Assembly: GCA_922989275.2 (NCBI GenBank)
Contig: OV277862.1
Location: forward strand, 41,441,786 to 41,505,785
Direction of reading: 5' to 3'
DNA: 64,000 bases
DNA from: Gari tellinella
Lineage: Eukaryota; Mollusca; Bivalvia; Cardiida; Psammobiidae
Shown piece by piece: positions 9,594 to 19,368 of this stretch. The notes beneath the pieces were generated by a model. It made no database searches. It was not told the origin of the DNA and worked only from the letters and a program-made list of their open reading frames with translations. Positions within the stretch are counted from its first letter, which is position 1. The number at the start of each line of letters is the position of its first letter. The position numbers were made by a program, and so were the translations under genes.

Positions 9594-11904
9594 GTACAGT
9601 CCAATTGCCTTAACTCGTAATTTCATGCCTCGGAAAATCGGTCTAGTTCAACTTTGAAGCTCAATCCCTTCAACTTGAGTATTTTGCATTGCAAAAACAT
9701 GCTTATGCTCGAAAATGCACTTTGTTGGACAATTTGATAACTCGAATGTTTGATTTGGTACACATGGGTGAAAGATTTCCGTATTGTGACGGAATTCCGT
9801 ATTTCCGAAATTGCCGAGGGTCATTTTGTCAATGTTCGCCAATGTTATCGTTCGGCCCTATCGTTCGTCGTACTATAACGGTGACGGCAAAATCCGAGTG
9901 AACCAAAACAAATTGGACTGGTTGCCGAATTAGGTTGCTACACGCACGCGGACAGCGTTGAAAACACGGAAACCAGTCTCTGACCAAACATTTCCGTAGT
10001 TGATTTCAATAATATGACAGGCATGCTTAAAATAACGAGGTAAGCAAGTTTATGAGGGGGCTGTTTGTGATTTTGATCTTGTTGCCGATAATTTTCCGTA
10101 GTGCTTCGAAAAACTTCTTTTGTAAAATCTAAAATCTCTTTCTTCGGAGTCTTACTAGGCGCTCATTGTTTTATGAATCATCCTATTACCAGACGCTAAA
10201 CTATATCACGCGGAACGCTTCGTGTTTTATCGTTGGTGCATCAAAATGCAATTAGCTCATTTTGTCACCAGTTTTCGCTAAATTTAAAATACCGGCGTAT
10301 CTGTCAAATGCAGCTGAATGGTTAACTTAAATGAAACGCGAACTAAACAAAATTAGGAGATTGAATAGGAAATTCGGCTGAAAATCCGATTTTATTATAA
10401 AACAAGTAGCTTACTCAGTTACTGAAGTATTAATGTCATCTTTTTTAATTTTTCACATTACATATTATAATTTATTGGACTGTTAAACAATCCGTTTTCT
10501 ATGGCTATAAAGTATTGAAAAGGTATTTTAATAGCATTCTTATCATTAAAGTAATTGATAGTAACCATTCCATTCATTAAGTAAAGAAATATTTATCTGA
10601 TTTGGGTAACCCAAGATTAAAATTTAGTCTAGCATCACAGCTTTGAAACAGTTTAGAAAAATCAAAATGTATAAAATTGAACCACTAAAATCATTTTTAG
10701 GGAGGCCTCTTGTTCCATCAACTATGGGAAGGCTTCTCTCTCCCATCATAGCCTACTGCTTTAAATTTTGTGCCACTTGGTTTTAACTTTCTGAAAGCAA
10801 ATTGAACATGAAAATGAGAGCTAAAATAAACTCACACACAGATCACGGTTAGAAATCGTTTATCAAGGAACCATTTATCAATCAAATAAAGTAGACATGG
10901 CACAGAGGTAAGTTATTTACCTTATGAGTAAATCCTTTGAGCAGAGAGAGGGAGGTATTTTCATTAGGATAAGTGAAATGCCTATCCCCACCCCTCTCAA
11001 ATGTCATGCCTTTAAATGTACAAATCTTTAGAATGGCCTGTACAAATAATAATGAAAAAATATTTCTTAAATATATTTATAGGTAACCCAAGTCTTATGC
11101 CATTTTTTAAAAAATCATTTTATGAGGCGGAAGTATGTGGTCAGCACCTGCCCCTTCATATATATAATCATACACCTATGCACTGGTCTGTATAAATAAA
11201 ATATAGGTGTCAAAACAGGATCAGACAGGACTGGGTGTTTTCTGTGACAATGGTTTTTAGTATCTGTACGATAGTTTAACTATATTCAACTGAAAAGTAC
11301 TGACAACAATGATTTATTTGAATAGTCTAAACTGTTAACTGAAAGCAAGGGCCAGTTATGAATTATATGTACATCTATCCTGTACGAACAGTGTAGACTA
11401 AGATCAGAATGTTCCCATCAGAACCTTCTGAACGGGATATGTACAGTATCCTTGCAAAAGCTTATACAACCAGAGTCAGTTTTTATGGTAATGCTTGACT
11501 GGAAATAGAGTATGTTCTAAATGTTTTGTATTGGATCTAGTAATACATGTCATAATTTTTAAGTGTCAGTGATACAAAATCTTATACATTCAACTTTATA
11601 AAACAGTATAATGATAGAAAACCTAAATACCATCTCATATTTTTCTCCCTTGGAGCTAACTCATACATGGACCTAAGTAGAAACATATTTTTGTGGCCTT
11701 ACAATGATAATTGTAAAAGCAAAGTGCTTATAATTTACTTTGGAGTATAACAGTTTGCTGAAAGCAATTTCCATCTTTTGTTAAATAAAATCAAAATTAA
11801 GATTTATTTTTCAATCCTTGGAAAACATTAATGCTTATGACCAAGAAAATTATTTTTATATTTTTCCATTGCTTGTCATTTTCAAACAATTTTCAAACAG
11901 TTTC
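9594..11904. other. Intron sequence, probably old repeats
   Basis: The first 350 bp are higher in CpG (TATCGTTCGGCCCTATCGTTC) and contain CTTCAACTTGAG motifs. The rest is AT-rich with no gene. An orphan family C right end (CTTATCTGGAGCTTTGG) at 12349 suggests a decayed element. Confidence 0.5.
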
Positions 11905-12065
11905 AGACCTTAAAAATGCTTAAAACCCAGGAGCTTCCGGGGGCCTCCGGCCCCCTGGTCCCCCAGCCAGGGCCTTGCCCTGGACCCACTGGGGGTCCTG
12001 GCGGCCCCCAAGCCCCCAGCATAGTTTTCAGTATTTTCAGTTTTGCCAACTTTCACCCATGGGTA
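11905..12065 (+). repeat. GC-rich cluster of short palindromes in a dispersed repeat
   Basis: GGGGGCCTCCGGCCCCC, CCAGGGCCTTGCCCTGG and a CCACTGGGGGTCCTGG block sit between AAAATGCTTAAAACCC and AGTTTTCAGTATTTTCAG. The flanking sequence recurs at 30328-30388 without the GC-rich block. Confidence 0.7.
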
Positions 12066-12373
12066 CATTCATACAAAAATACCTTGTTTTTGACACATTC
12101 ACTCGACCACGTCAGTGCCGTAATTATGACACTCCATACACAGTGCAAAACACTGAATGTCCTGGTTAGAAGTAGTGGCCGCTGAAGTAATTAAACACTG
12201 AAAATCATTTACTTCAAGCTTGCTTTAAGCTACCATCTGCTGAAATATAGAAAATATTTCTCATATGACGTATTAATGATTATTAATTTGACATATTTTC
12301 TTCTGGGAGGGAGTAAATTCAAGGTGTTGCAAGGCCTTTGAAATACTTCCCTTATCTGGAGCTTTGGATGTAA

Positions 12374-12628
12374 ATTAACCCATTACCCCATATCCTGTTT
12401 CTAGTTTTGAAGACGATTGATCACTTAAAACAGGTTTAAAGTAAAGCAGAATGCGCCTTGAGGCGCATTCTGCTTTTCTTTCAGCCTGCTTTAAGCTACC
12501 AGCTGCTAGAATATAGAAAAAATTGATATAATGTTAAATATTCACAACTGTATAAATAAGAGCTAATTTCTTCAGTGGACAGATAAACAAGAGGCGTAAA
12601 AAGGAGTATTTATGGGGTAATGGGTTAA
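12374..12628. mobile_element. Family A MITE, near consensus
   Basis: TTAACCCATTACCCCATATC to TTTATGGGGTAATGGGTTAA, with all internal landmarks (CTAGTTTTGAAGACG, TTCTTCAGTGG, GGCGTAAAAAGG). Confidence 0.92.
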
Positions 12629-12652
12629 AAGAGATTACTGATGAACCTATTT

Positions 12653-13854
12653 AGGGCCCCACCGAGAGGTGGGTGCCCTATAGTAATCGCCTTGTCCGTC
12701 AGTCTGTCCGTCAGTCTGTCACACTTTTTCTTGTCCGCTCTCTAACTCGAGTAGTTTTTATCCAATCTTCACCAAACTTGCTGAAAATGTGTATTAGTAT
12801 AAAATCTAGGCCAAGTTCGATAATTACCCAAATTGCATTTAATAAGCATGTTGGAGTTATTGCCCTTGAATTATTAAAAAATGGCTATTTCAGCCTTGTC
12901 CGCTCTCTAACTCGAGTACTTTTTATCCAATCTCTCACCAAACTTGCTGAAAATGTGTATTAGTATATAATCTAGGCCAAGTTAGATAATAACCCAAATT
13001 GCGTAAGGCATGTTGGAGTTATTGCCCTTGAATTATTAAAAAATGGCTGTTTCAGCCTTGTCCGCTCGCTAACTTGAGAAGTTTTTATCTAATCTTCATT
13101 AAACCTTATGAAAGTGTGAATTGTTATAAAATCTAGGCCAAGTTCGATAATTACCCAAATTGCATAAGGCATGTTGGAGTTATTGCCCTTGAATTATTAA
13201 AAAATGGCTGTTTCAGCCTTGTCCGCTCTCTAACTTGAGAAGTTTTTATCCAATCTTCACCAAACCTTATGAAAGTGTGTATTGTTATAAAATCTAGGCC
13301 AAGTTCGATAATTACCCAAATTGCATAAGGCATGTTGGAGTTATACCCCTTGAATTATTAAAAAATGGCTGTTTCATCCTTGTCCACTTTCTAACACAAA
13401 CACTTTGTATTAGATATTCATCAAACTTACTGAAAATGTTTATTGGTATATAATCTAGGTCAAGTTTGATAATTACCCAAATCGCCTATGGCACATCAGA
13501 GTTATTGTCCTTCAATTATTAAAAGATAGCTGTTTAAGCCTTGTCCGCTCCCTTACTGAAACAACAGTTTCTATCTGATCTTCACTAAACTTGCTGAAAA
13601 TGTTTTGGTATGAAATCTAAGCCAAGTTCGATAACTACTCAAATCGCATAAGGCAATTCAGAGTTATTGTCCTTGAATTATTAAAAAAATGACTGTTTCA
13701 GCCTTGTCCACTCTCTTAACACAAACATTTTATATTGGATCTTTACAAAACTTGCTGAAAATGTTAATTAGTATAAAATCTGCAGTTTTATCTTGTGCCT
13801 TTCTTCTCCTGACTCCTTTTGTGGGGCCCTTTCTGACTGGTCAGTATTCTAGTT
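12653..13854 (+). mobile_element. HINE/pearl-like element with seven tandem repeats
   Basis: The 5' hairpin AGGGCCCCACCGAG / GGTGGGTGCCCT leads into CCGTCAGTCTGTCCGTC. About seven units of 155-160 bp follow (CTTGTCCGCTCTCTAACTCG, CCAATCTTCACCAAACTTGC, TTATTGCCCTTGAATTATTA). The inverse GTGGGGCCCT at 13831 repeats the 5' end. The 3' end is CTGACTGGTCAG plus TATTCTAGTT. It ends 11 bp before the first upstream copy of exon W8. Confidence 0.8.
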
Positions 13855-13865
13855 ATTTGTTGCAG

Positions 13866-13934
13866 CAAATGTTGAGGAACCAGCTTGTGTTGCCCACACT
13901 CAATGTCATGTTCCCTGCAATGTGTCACATACAG
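13866..13934 (+). pseudogene. Partial upstream copy 1 of importin-4 exon W8
   Basis: Sixty-nine bases nearly identical to the first 23 codons of exon W8, preceded by TTGTTGCAG. The copy is followed by GGTTTACTG, so a GT lies one base late and inclusion would shift the frame. It starts 12 bp after the 3' end of a HINE-like element (12653-13854). Confidence 0.8.
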
Positions 13935-13949
13935 GGTTTACTGTTGTAG

Positions 13950-14018
13950 CAAATGTTGAGGAACCAGCTTGTGTTGCCCACACTCAATGTCATGTTCCCT
14001 GTAATGTGTGATATACAG
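13950..14018 (+). pseudogene. Partial upstream copy 2 of importin-4 exon W8, possibly spliceable
   Basis: Sixty-nine bases (23 codons, phase 0) matching the start of exon W8, with a few substitutions (final codons read CDIQ instead of CHIQ). It is bounded by CTGTTGTAG and GTTTTACT, so splicing it in would keep the frame and repeat one HEAT helix pair. The weak donor and very short intron (22 bp) before W8 make use unlikely. It is more likely a duplication remnant. Confidence 0.75.
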
Positions 14019-14040
14019 GTTTTACTGTATTTACTTGTAG

Positions 14041-14181
14041 CAAATGTTGAGGAACCAGCTTGTGTTGCCCACACTCAATGTCATGTTCCCTGTAATGTGT
14101 CACATACAGGAAGGAGAGGAGGAGGAGAGTGATGACGAAGAGGATGTAGAAAGTCAGAAACCCTCACAGCTAGCTGCACAG
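14041..14181 (+). CDS. IPO4: Importin-4, exon W8 (first acidic loop)
   Basis: Encodes QMLRNQLVLPTLNVMFPVMC and HIQEGEEEESDDEEDVESQK, ending PSQLAAQ, 47 codons in phase 0. The first half is a HEAT helix pair (human KALLKNRLLPPLLHTLFPIV). The second is an acidic segment like the human EDQDSEEEELE loop, which in this family helps bind basic cargo. The acceptor is TTACTTGTAG and the donor GTACAC. Two partial copies of its first 69 bp lie immediately upstream at 13866 and 13950. This copy is taken as the real exon because only it continues into the acidic loop and a good donor. Confidence 0.92.
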
Positions 14182-14196
14182 GTACACCACAGTCTG

Positions 14197-14449
14197 TTAA
14201 CCCTTTCCCCAATAGAAGCGACTTTTAGCGTATTTGATTTAATCCTCCGCTACAGAAAATAGTTACAATTTATACCATATGAACATTTCCCATATAAATA
14301 TTTTTCTATATTATATCAGATGGTAGTTTACAGCAGGTTGAAAGCAAAGCAGAATGCGCCTTAAGGCGCATTCTGCTTTACTTTCAACCTGCTGTAAGTG
14401 ATCACATGTCTTCAAAGTTATAAACTGGTTATTGGGTAAAGGGTTCAAC
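14197..14449. mobile_element. Family A MITE 16 bp after exon W8
   Basis: Inverted orientation; TTAACCCTTTCCCCAATAGA to GGGTAAAGGGTTCAA. Very clean hairpin, GAAAGCAAAGCAGAATGCGC and its inverse. Confidence 0.9.
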
Positions 14450-14519
14450 GCACACTCAAAGGAATGCAAACATTTGTTCTATAATACATTGCTACATGTA
14501 CAAAAAATGTAAAGTTGAA

Positions 14520-14753
14520 AGCTCCAGAGGGAACTGTTTTGTATATATCTAGGGAAAGGGCCATTGATAATGTTGTAATAACTTGTAGCCCAATCCCTTT
14601 GCACATGTTATTATGCAAATAAATATGTTTAAACTATATAAGTTGTCACTACTCATTAGAATCGTCCCTTTGACAACTTGGGATTTGGTGGAGGCATAAA
14701 GAAGTAAAGCATTTGAAGTAATTGGTTTACACACTCTTATCTGGTGCCCTGTA
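14520..14753. mobile_element. Family C MITE, degraded
   Basis: The 3' half is clear: CACTACTCATTAGAATCGTC, then CTTATCTGGTGCCCTG. The left half is barely recognisable. Confidence 0.55.
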
Positions 14754-14913
14754 GTAAGACTTTCATTACAGGGAGAATTCTTACATGGATTTATATGGAG
14801 GTAGAGTTCTTGTTATGAAGTCAAAAAAGAATTAGTATGTAAAGGAAACAGCAAGCTAAGGTACATGTGAAGTATTATAGCAATGGAATACAATTGTCCT
14901 ATTTTGTTTACAG

Positions 14914-14967
14914 GTGCTTGACACAATGGCCATGCATTTACCACCAGAAAAGTTTGTCACCCCATTG
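14914..14967 (+). CDS. IPO4: Importin-4, exon W9
   Basis: Eighteen codons reading VLDTMAMHLPPEKFVTPL, matching human VVDMLALHLPPEKLCPQL nearly residue for residue. The acceptor is TGTTTACAG and the donor GTAAGT, phase 0 at both ends. Confidence 0.94.
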
Positions 14968-15050
14968 GTAAGTAAAGTGGAACAGAATTTACTTGTAACA
15001 TGTTATGCATAAGAATTTACACATTTATCTTAATTTAAGTTTACATAACA

Positions 15051-15276
15051 GGGGCCCGTTTCATAAAGCTTCGTATCACAAATGTTGTCGTAAGTCAGAT
15101 TATAAAAGTCTCAATTATTATTTATTTCTTCATCTAATCCTGTCTTGTGACATCTTTTTGGAGTTGTCTTGAAAAGACGATTCCAAAAAGATGTCACAAG
15201 ACAGGATTAGATTGAGAAATCAGAGATTAAATGTATTTTAAGATTTTGTCGTAAGAAGTTTTATGAAACGGGCCCC
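15051..15276. mobile_element. Family H MITE, copy 1
   Basis: GGGGCCCGTTTCATAAAGCT to AAGTTTTATGAAACGGGCCCC; centre TGTGACATCTTTTTGG and inverse. Ends recall PIF/Harbinger-type MITEs. Confidence 0.85.
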
Positions 15277-15277
15277 T

Positions 15278-15491
15278 GGGGCCCGTCTTACGAAAAATCG
15301 TATAATAAGTATTGTCATATGTCCAGATATTAAAATTCTCAATAATAATTTATTTCTCCATCTAATCTTGTCTTGTGACATCTCTTTGGAATCGTCTTTA
15401 AAAGACAATTCCAAAGAGATGTCAAAAGACAGGATCAGATGGAGAAATCATAAATTATATGTACATTTTGTATTTTCTTAAGACGGGCCCC
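15278..15491. mobile_element. Family H MITE, copy 2
   Basis: GGGGCCCGTCTTACGAAAAA to TTCTTAAGACGGGCCCC, separated from copy 1 by one T. Central TGTGACATCTCTTTGGAATC and inverse. Confidence 0.85.
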
Positions 15492-15568
15492 AAGGATTTA
15501 TTTGGATGTAAGATTTATTTGATGTAAGAAATCTTCTTAACCCCTTCACTGCCATTATGTCACCTGCT

Positions 15569-15821
15569 TTAACCCTTTACCTCATAGAAGCGACTTTTAG
15601 CGCATTCATTTTTTTCATCCGCTGAAGAAAATAGTTCCAAATTATACCGTAATGAATATGTGTCATATTTAATACTTTCATTATTCTAGCAGTTAATAGC
15701 TTAAAGCAGGCTGAAAGTAAAGCAGAATGCGCCTTAGGGCGCATTCTGCTTTTCTGTCAACCTGCTTTAAGTAGTCACATATCTTCAATACTAGAAACAA
15801 TGATATCAGGTAAAGGGTTAA
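15569..15821. mobile_element. Family A MITE
   Basis: TTAACCCTTTACCTCATAGA to ATATCAGGTAAAGGGTTAA, with a clean GCGCCTTAGGGCGC centre. Confidence 0.9.
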
Positions 15822-15829
15822 CAATTGTC

Positions 15830-15972
15830 TGATTTTATTTCTCTTATTAAAATTTTAGGTTAATTGACAAACGTAATATTGTACTGAGTGTCAAACGGTC
15901 TAGATCCTGATTAGATGTGGCGTAACACGGCTTCTGATCTGGCTCCAAAATGTTTGTAAATAACTATTGTAC
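15830..15972. repeat. Family F fragment
   Basis: CAAACGGTCTAGATCCTGAT and GATCTGGCTCCAAAATGTTTG are decayed palindrome arms. Confidence 0.5.
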
Positions 15973-16022
15973 TTGGGTAAGGCAATGAAAATGTGAGAAG
16001 TTCTATCTGCATGTTATATATT

Positions 16023-16243
16023 CAGAGCTTCAGATAAGGGGAGTATTTCAAAAACTAAAATCTTTATATCTGCATTAAACTGTATTGTGTTACTACTCAT
16101 TAAAATTGTTTCTTCGAGATGATTGTAATGATTAATTACACCAAAAGATTCGGTGCTAAAATTACACCAAAAATGATTTTGTGCTAAAATGAGAGAGAAA
16201 ATGTTGAATTTGTTCAGGTTACTCCCTCTTATCTGGAGCCCTG
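16023..16243. mobile_element. Family C MITE
   Basis: CAGAGCTTCAGATAAG to ATCTGGAGCCCTG, with a short internal duplication around AAAATGA. It is flanked by direct copies of ATCTGCATGTTATATATT, the second of which leads into importin-4 exon W10. Confidence 0.8.
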
Positions 16244-16272
16244 TTAAACAATCTGCATGTTATATATTACAG

Positions 16273-16382
16273 ATGACGTTGGTAGAGCCAGCCCTACAGG
16301 ATGAGAAGCCAGAGAGGAGAAAGGCTGCCTACATAGCCATGGCTGTGATGGCCGAGGGTTGTGCTGACTATGTCACCAACAA
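16273..16382 (+). CDS. IPO4: Importin-4, exon W10
   Basis: Encodes MTLVEPALQDEKPERRKAAY then IAMAVMAEGCADYVTN, ending with AA of a split Lys codon before GTATGT. It matches human MLEEALRSESPYQRKAGLLVLAVLSDGAGDHI. The acceptor is ATATTACAG. A 20-bp piece of the upstream intron flank is repeated at 16003, on the far side of a family C MITE. Confidence 0.92.
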
Positions 16383-17009
16383 GTATGTACCACACTTTAA
16401 CCCATTATCGCTTAGCAGGCCTCCAGATAAGTGGGAGTAAACTGAACAAACCCAACATTTTCTAACTAATTTTAGCACCAAATCCTATGGTGTTACTACT
16501 CATTAGAATCGTCTCTTTGAGACGATTCTAATGAGTATAGTGACACTATAGGGTTTAAAGCAGAAATAAAGATTTTATTTTTAGCTCACCTGAGCCAAAG
16601 GCTCAAGGTGAGCTATTGTGACTGCTCACCGTCCGTAGTACATCTGTCCGTCTGTCCGTTCACATTTACTTCAAACGACAGCTCCTCTGAACCCGCCCGA
16701 TTGTAGGGAGAGTTCAAACTGCTCATGATGTTCCTTGGATGCTTCTCTACAGAAGTTGTTCAAATGAAAGGAAAAAAAGCACAAACTCTGCTTGAAAAAG
16801 CAAAAAAGCAAAAAACTTTAAAAAATCTTCTTGCCCAAAACTACTAGGCCCTAAGCTTTGATATTTGTACAGTAGAATCTCCTGGTAGATCCCTCTATAG
16901 TTTGTTAAAATGAAATCCCGAAGGTCACATTTGACACCACCCTGCACAGTTTAAGTGCTGCTCTAGGCAGGTTTCACAGTATTTTTGATTTAAGCAGAAC
17001 TGTATTTAC

Positions 17010-17218
17010 CTGAGTTACCCTTAATATACTATGGGCAAATAGCCAATATTTGCAAACAGTTTGGATCCAGATCAGATGCAACATAATGCTGCATCTAATC
17101 TGGATCCAAACTATTTGCCACTCATTTACCAACTTAACATTTTCTAAAAAAAAAAATTGTACATTTTTCACATACAGTAGGTATTTAGCAGACATCGTTT
17201 CAGTCTGGTAAGGGTAAG
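17010..17218. mobile_element. Family F MITE
   Basis: GAGTTACCCTTAATATACTA to TCTGGTAAGGGTAA, with GTTTGGATCCAGATCAGATG and its inverse. Confidence 0.75.
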
Positions 17219-17501
17219 CCCCCAGCAGCTGCAAATGCTACGGTACTCTTGCATAATATTTGACCTCAGTGATCAGGCCAACAGAACTGAACATGTTGTC
17301 TGCTAAAGTTTAGAAATGGTTCAGTCTGCTTCATACTTAGAGAAACAGGATCTGGAAGTGATCCACTGACAGTTATGTAATTATGTCTTATGCCATATTT
17401 ATACATATGTTTAATATTGGTTTTGTCACAGTTATCTGTATGTTTTGTCATTTTTTCTTGTCCAGGATTCAACCCTTTCCCCCAATAAATACTGACCTTT
17501 G

Positions 17502-17756
17502 TTAACCCATTACCCCATAAATGTGCATTTTTAGGCCTTTGATTTATTCCTCCACTTAAGAAAATAATTCCCCTTTAAACAGTCATGAAAATGTAAGATG
17601 CGAAATAAGTTTCTATATCCTAGTAGATGGTAGCTTAAAGCAGTTTGAAAGTAAAGCAAAGTGTGCATTAAGACCCATTCTGCTTTACTTTCAACCTGCC
17701 ATAGGTGGCCACCTATTTTCAAAACTAGAAACAGGCTATGGGGTAATGGGTAAAAT
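17502..17756. mobile_element. Family A MITE inside the 16583 HINE-like element
   Basis: TTAACCCATTACCCCATAAA to CTATGGGGTAATGGGTAA. The central arms are mismatched (GTGTGCATTAAGACCCATTC). Confidence 0.85.
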
Positions 17757-18294
17757 GAAATTGCCTATTTGGAAAGAGCCTAATGAGAGGAAGTGCCATT
17801 TGCAAAGGCCATAACTCTGACATCATTGTTTTTTGAGTTATTTCCCTTTGTGATATTTTCTTGTCAAGAAGACAACTCCAGTTCTACTGATGCTATTGTA
17901 ATGAAATTTTATGTATGGAAAGAAACTGATGAGAGAAAATGCCATGCACAAGGGCAGCAATATTTTGTTTTTCCCCTTTGTCATATTTTATTGTCAGGAA
18001 AATAACTCCAGTTCTGCTGACGCTAGTGAAATAATTATCATTTACCGGAAATGGAAATAACTTGATAAGAGGATGTGTCATGGATAAGGGTCATAAGCTT
18101 GGCAACAAAATTCACTTTTGTCATGTTTTCTTGTCCGGAAGATAACTCCATTTATAGCTACATGTATATTAAAATGTTGTCTTGCCCAGTCAACTTAGGT
18201 ACAAACTTCAATGTCCTCAGGTGAGCGAATTTAGGGCCATGGCCCTCTTGTTTGAAATATGCCCTTATCTGGAGCCCTACATAGCCTGTTTCTT

Positions 18295-18545
18295 CACCAG
18301 TGGACAGGGTCCAGTGGTAGCACACTTGATGGGGGGTACCAGGGGATGTTAGTTTGATCCCCCGCTGGACCAAGTCCTTTGGATGAGACTTTATGAACCG
18401 AGGTTCAATGTATCATTGCTTTACACTAGGTATTCAAAAGAACCATAGAACTCTGTTTAACAATCATAAGAGTATGGCATCGTGCCCGTGTTTTCTATAT
18501 CCACTCCCCTCTCTCAGGGGTGTCCAAGTAGCCCATAGAAGTGCG
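18295..18545 (+). mobile_element. tRNA-derived SINE
   Basis: GGTCCAGTGGTAGCACACTT (A box) to AGTTTGATCCCCCGCTGGACC (B box); the outer GGTCCAG and CTGGACC are perfectly complementary at 18308 and 18365. A body with CTTTGGATGAGACTTTATGA and a tail CTCTCTCAGGGGTGTCCAAG follow. A tail fragment recurs at 41336-41375. Confidence 0.65.
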
Positions 18546-19368
18546 GATGTATAGGATAAAGGGTTTGAAAGACAATTATTTTTTAAATAGATGAACAGCA
18601 GAGATTGTCTTAGTTAAGATGAAGTAGTACAGTGCCCCAGATAAGAAATTGGTAAATAGGGTACTTCACTCCTCTCTTTCAAATTAATAGAGTGAAATGA
18701 AAATTAATAGAGTACCGGCTGATTTTCGTAACTCTTGTCGCTGAAAAAAGCTCTTACAAAGTGAAAATTGTGGTATTCTTAAGTATTAATAAGCATCCAT
18801 TAATCTTATTATATAAAGGTATGCCGTTTATATATAGAAAAGAAAAAAAAACTATACTGGAATATTGTAAATGGAACTTCATGTAATGCTGGTCTTGTAA
18901 AATTCAACTGCAGACATAACACTCACTGTTGTTTGTAAGTGATGTTCAGATATTTAAATCTGTAGCTAGTCTAACAGTTTAATACAGGCAATTATCTAAC
19001 AATTAACTTTTCAATTTTTAGCATTCATCAGTCCTTGCCTCTGCATTTAGTCTCCTGCCTACACATTGTTATCCCCTGCCGAAAGGCAGAGGGATACTGT
19101 TTTAGGTCTGTCCGTCCGGCTGTCCGTGCGTGCATCCATCACGTTTTCCGTCCGCAACTGTATCTCCGAAACCTATGAACAGATTTGGATTAAACTTGGC
19201 ATACTTATTTGTCATCATAGGAGCACCGTGGGAAATCAAATTTTTTTCAGAAAATTTTAGGAATTTATGAGTAATCTGCCCTTTTTGTGTTGAAAATGCC
19301 GTCCGTGCGTCTGTCACGTTTTCAGTCCGCAACTGTATCTCCGAAACCTATAAACAGATTTGGATTAA

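Larger units (their letters stand above)
16583..18252 (+). mobile_element. HINE-like element
   Basis: The 5' hairpin AGCTCACCTGAGC / GCTCAAGGTGAGCT is followed by CCGTCTGTCCG. The subterminal CAGGTGAGC repeats the 5' end in inverse. The 3' end is a GGGCCATGGCCC hairpin plus CTCTTGTT. It is inserted between two T residues of a family C MITE. Inside are family A and F copies and units with TTGTCAGGAAGATAACTCCA. Confidence 0.75.
16416..18278. mobile_element. Family C MITE split by a HINE-like insertion
   Basis: The left part 16416-16582 (CAGGCCTCCAGATAAG) and right part 18253-18278 (TGAAATATGCCCTTATCTGGAGCCCT) join into a normal family C copy once 16583-18252 is removed. It is inverted relative to most copies. 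Confidence 0.8.

Noticed and set aside
12673..13949. ORFs of 60-96 codons in the 12.7-13.9 kb region
   Set aside because: Translations of HINE tandem units, repeating the same peptide blocks; the last one runs from the repeat into the first exon copy.
18308..18371. Functional tRNA gene with paired GGTCCAG/CTGGACC arms
   Set aside because: Only 64 nt long, no proper anticodon arm, and a body shared with 6045-6262; better read as a SINE head.
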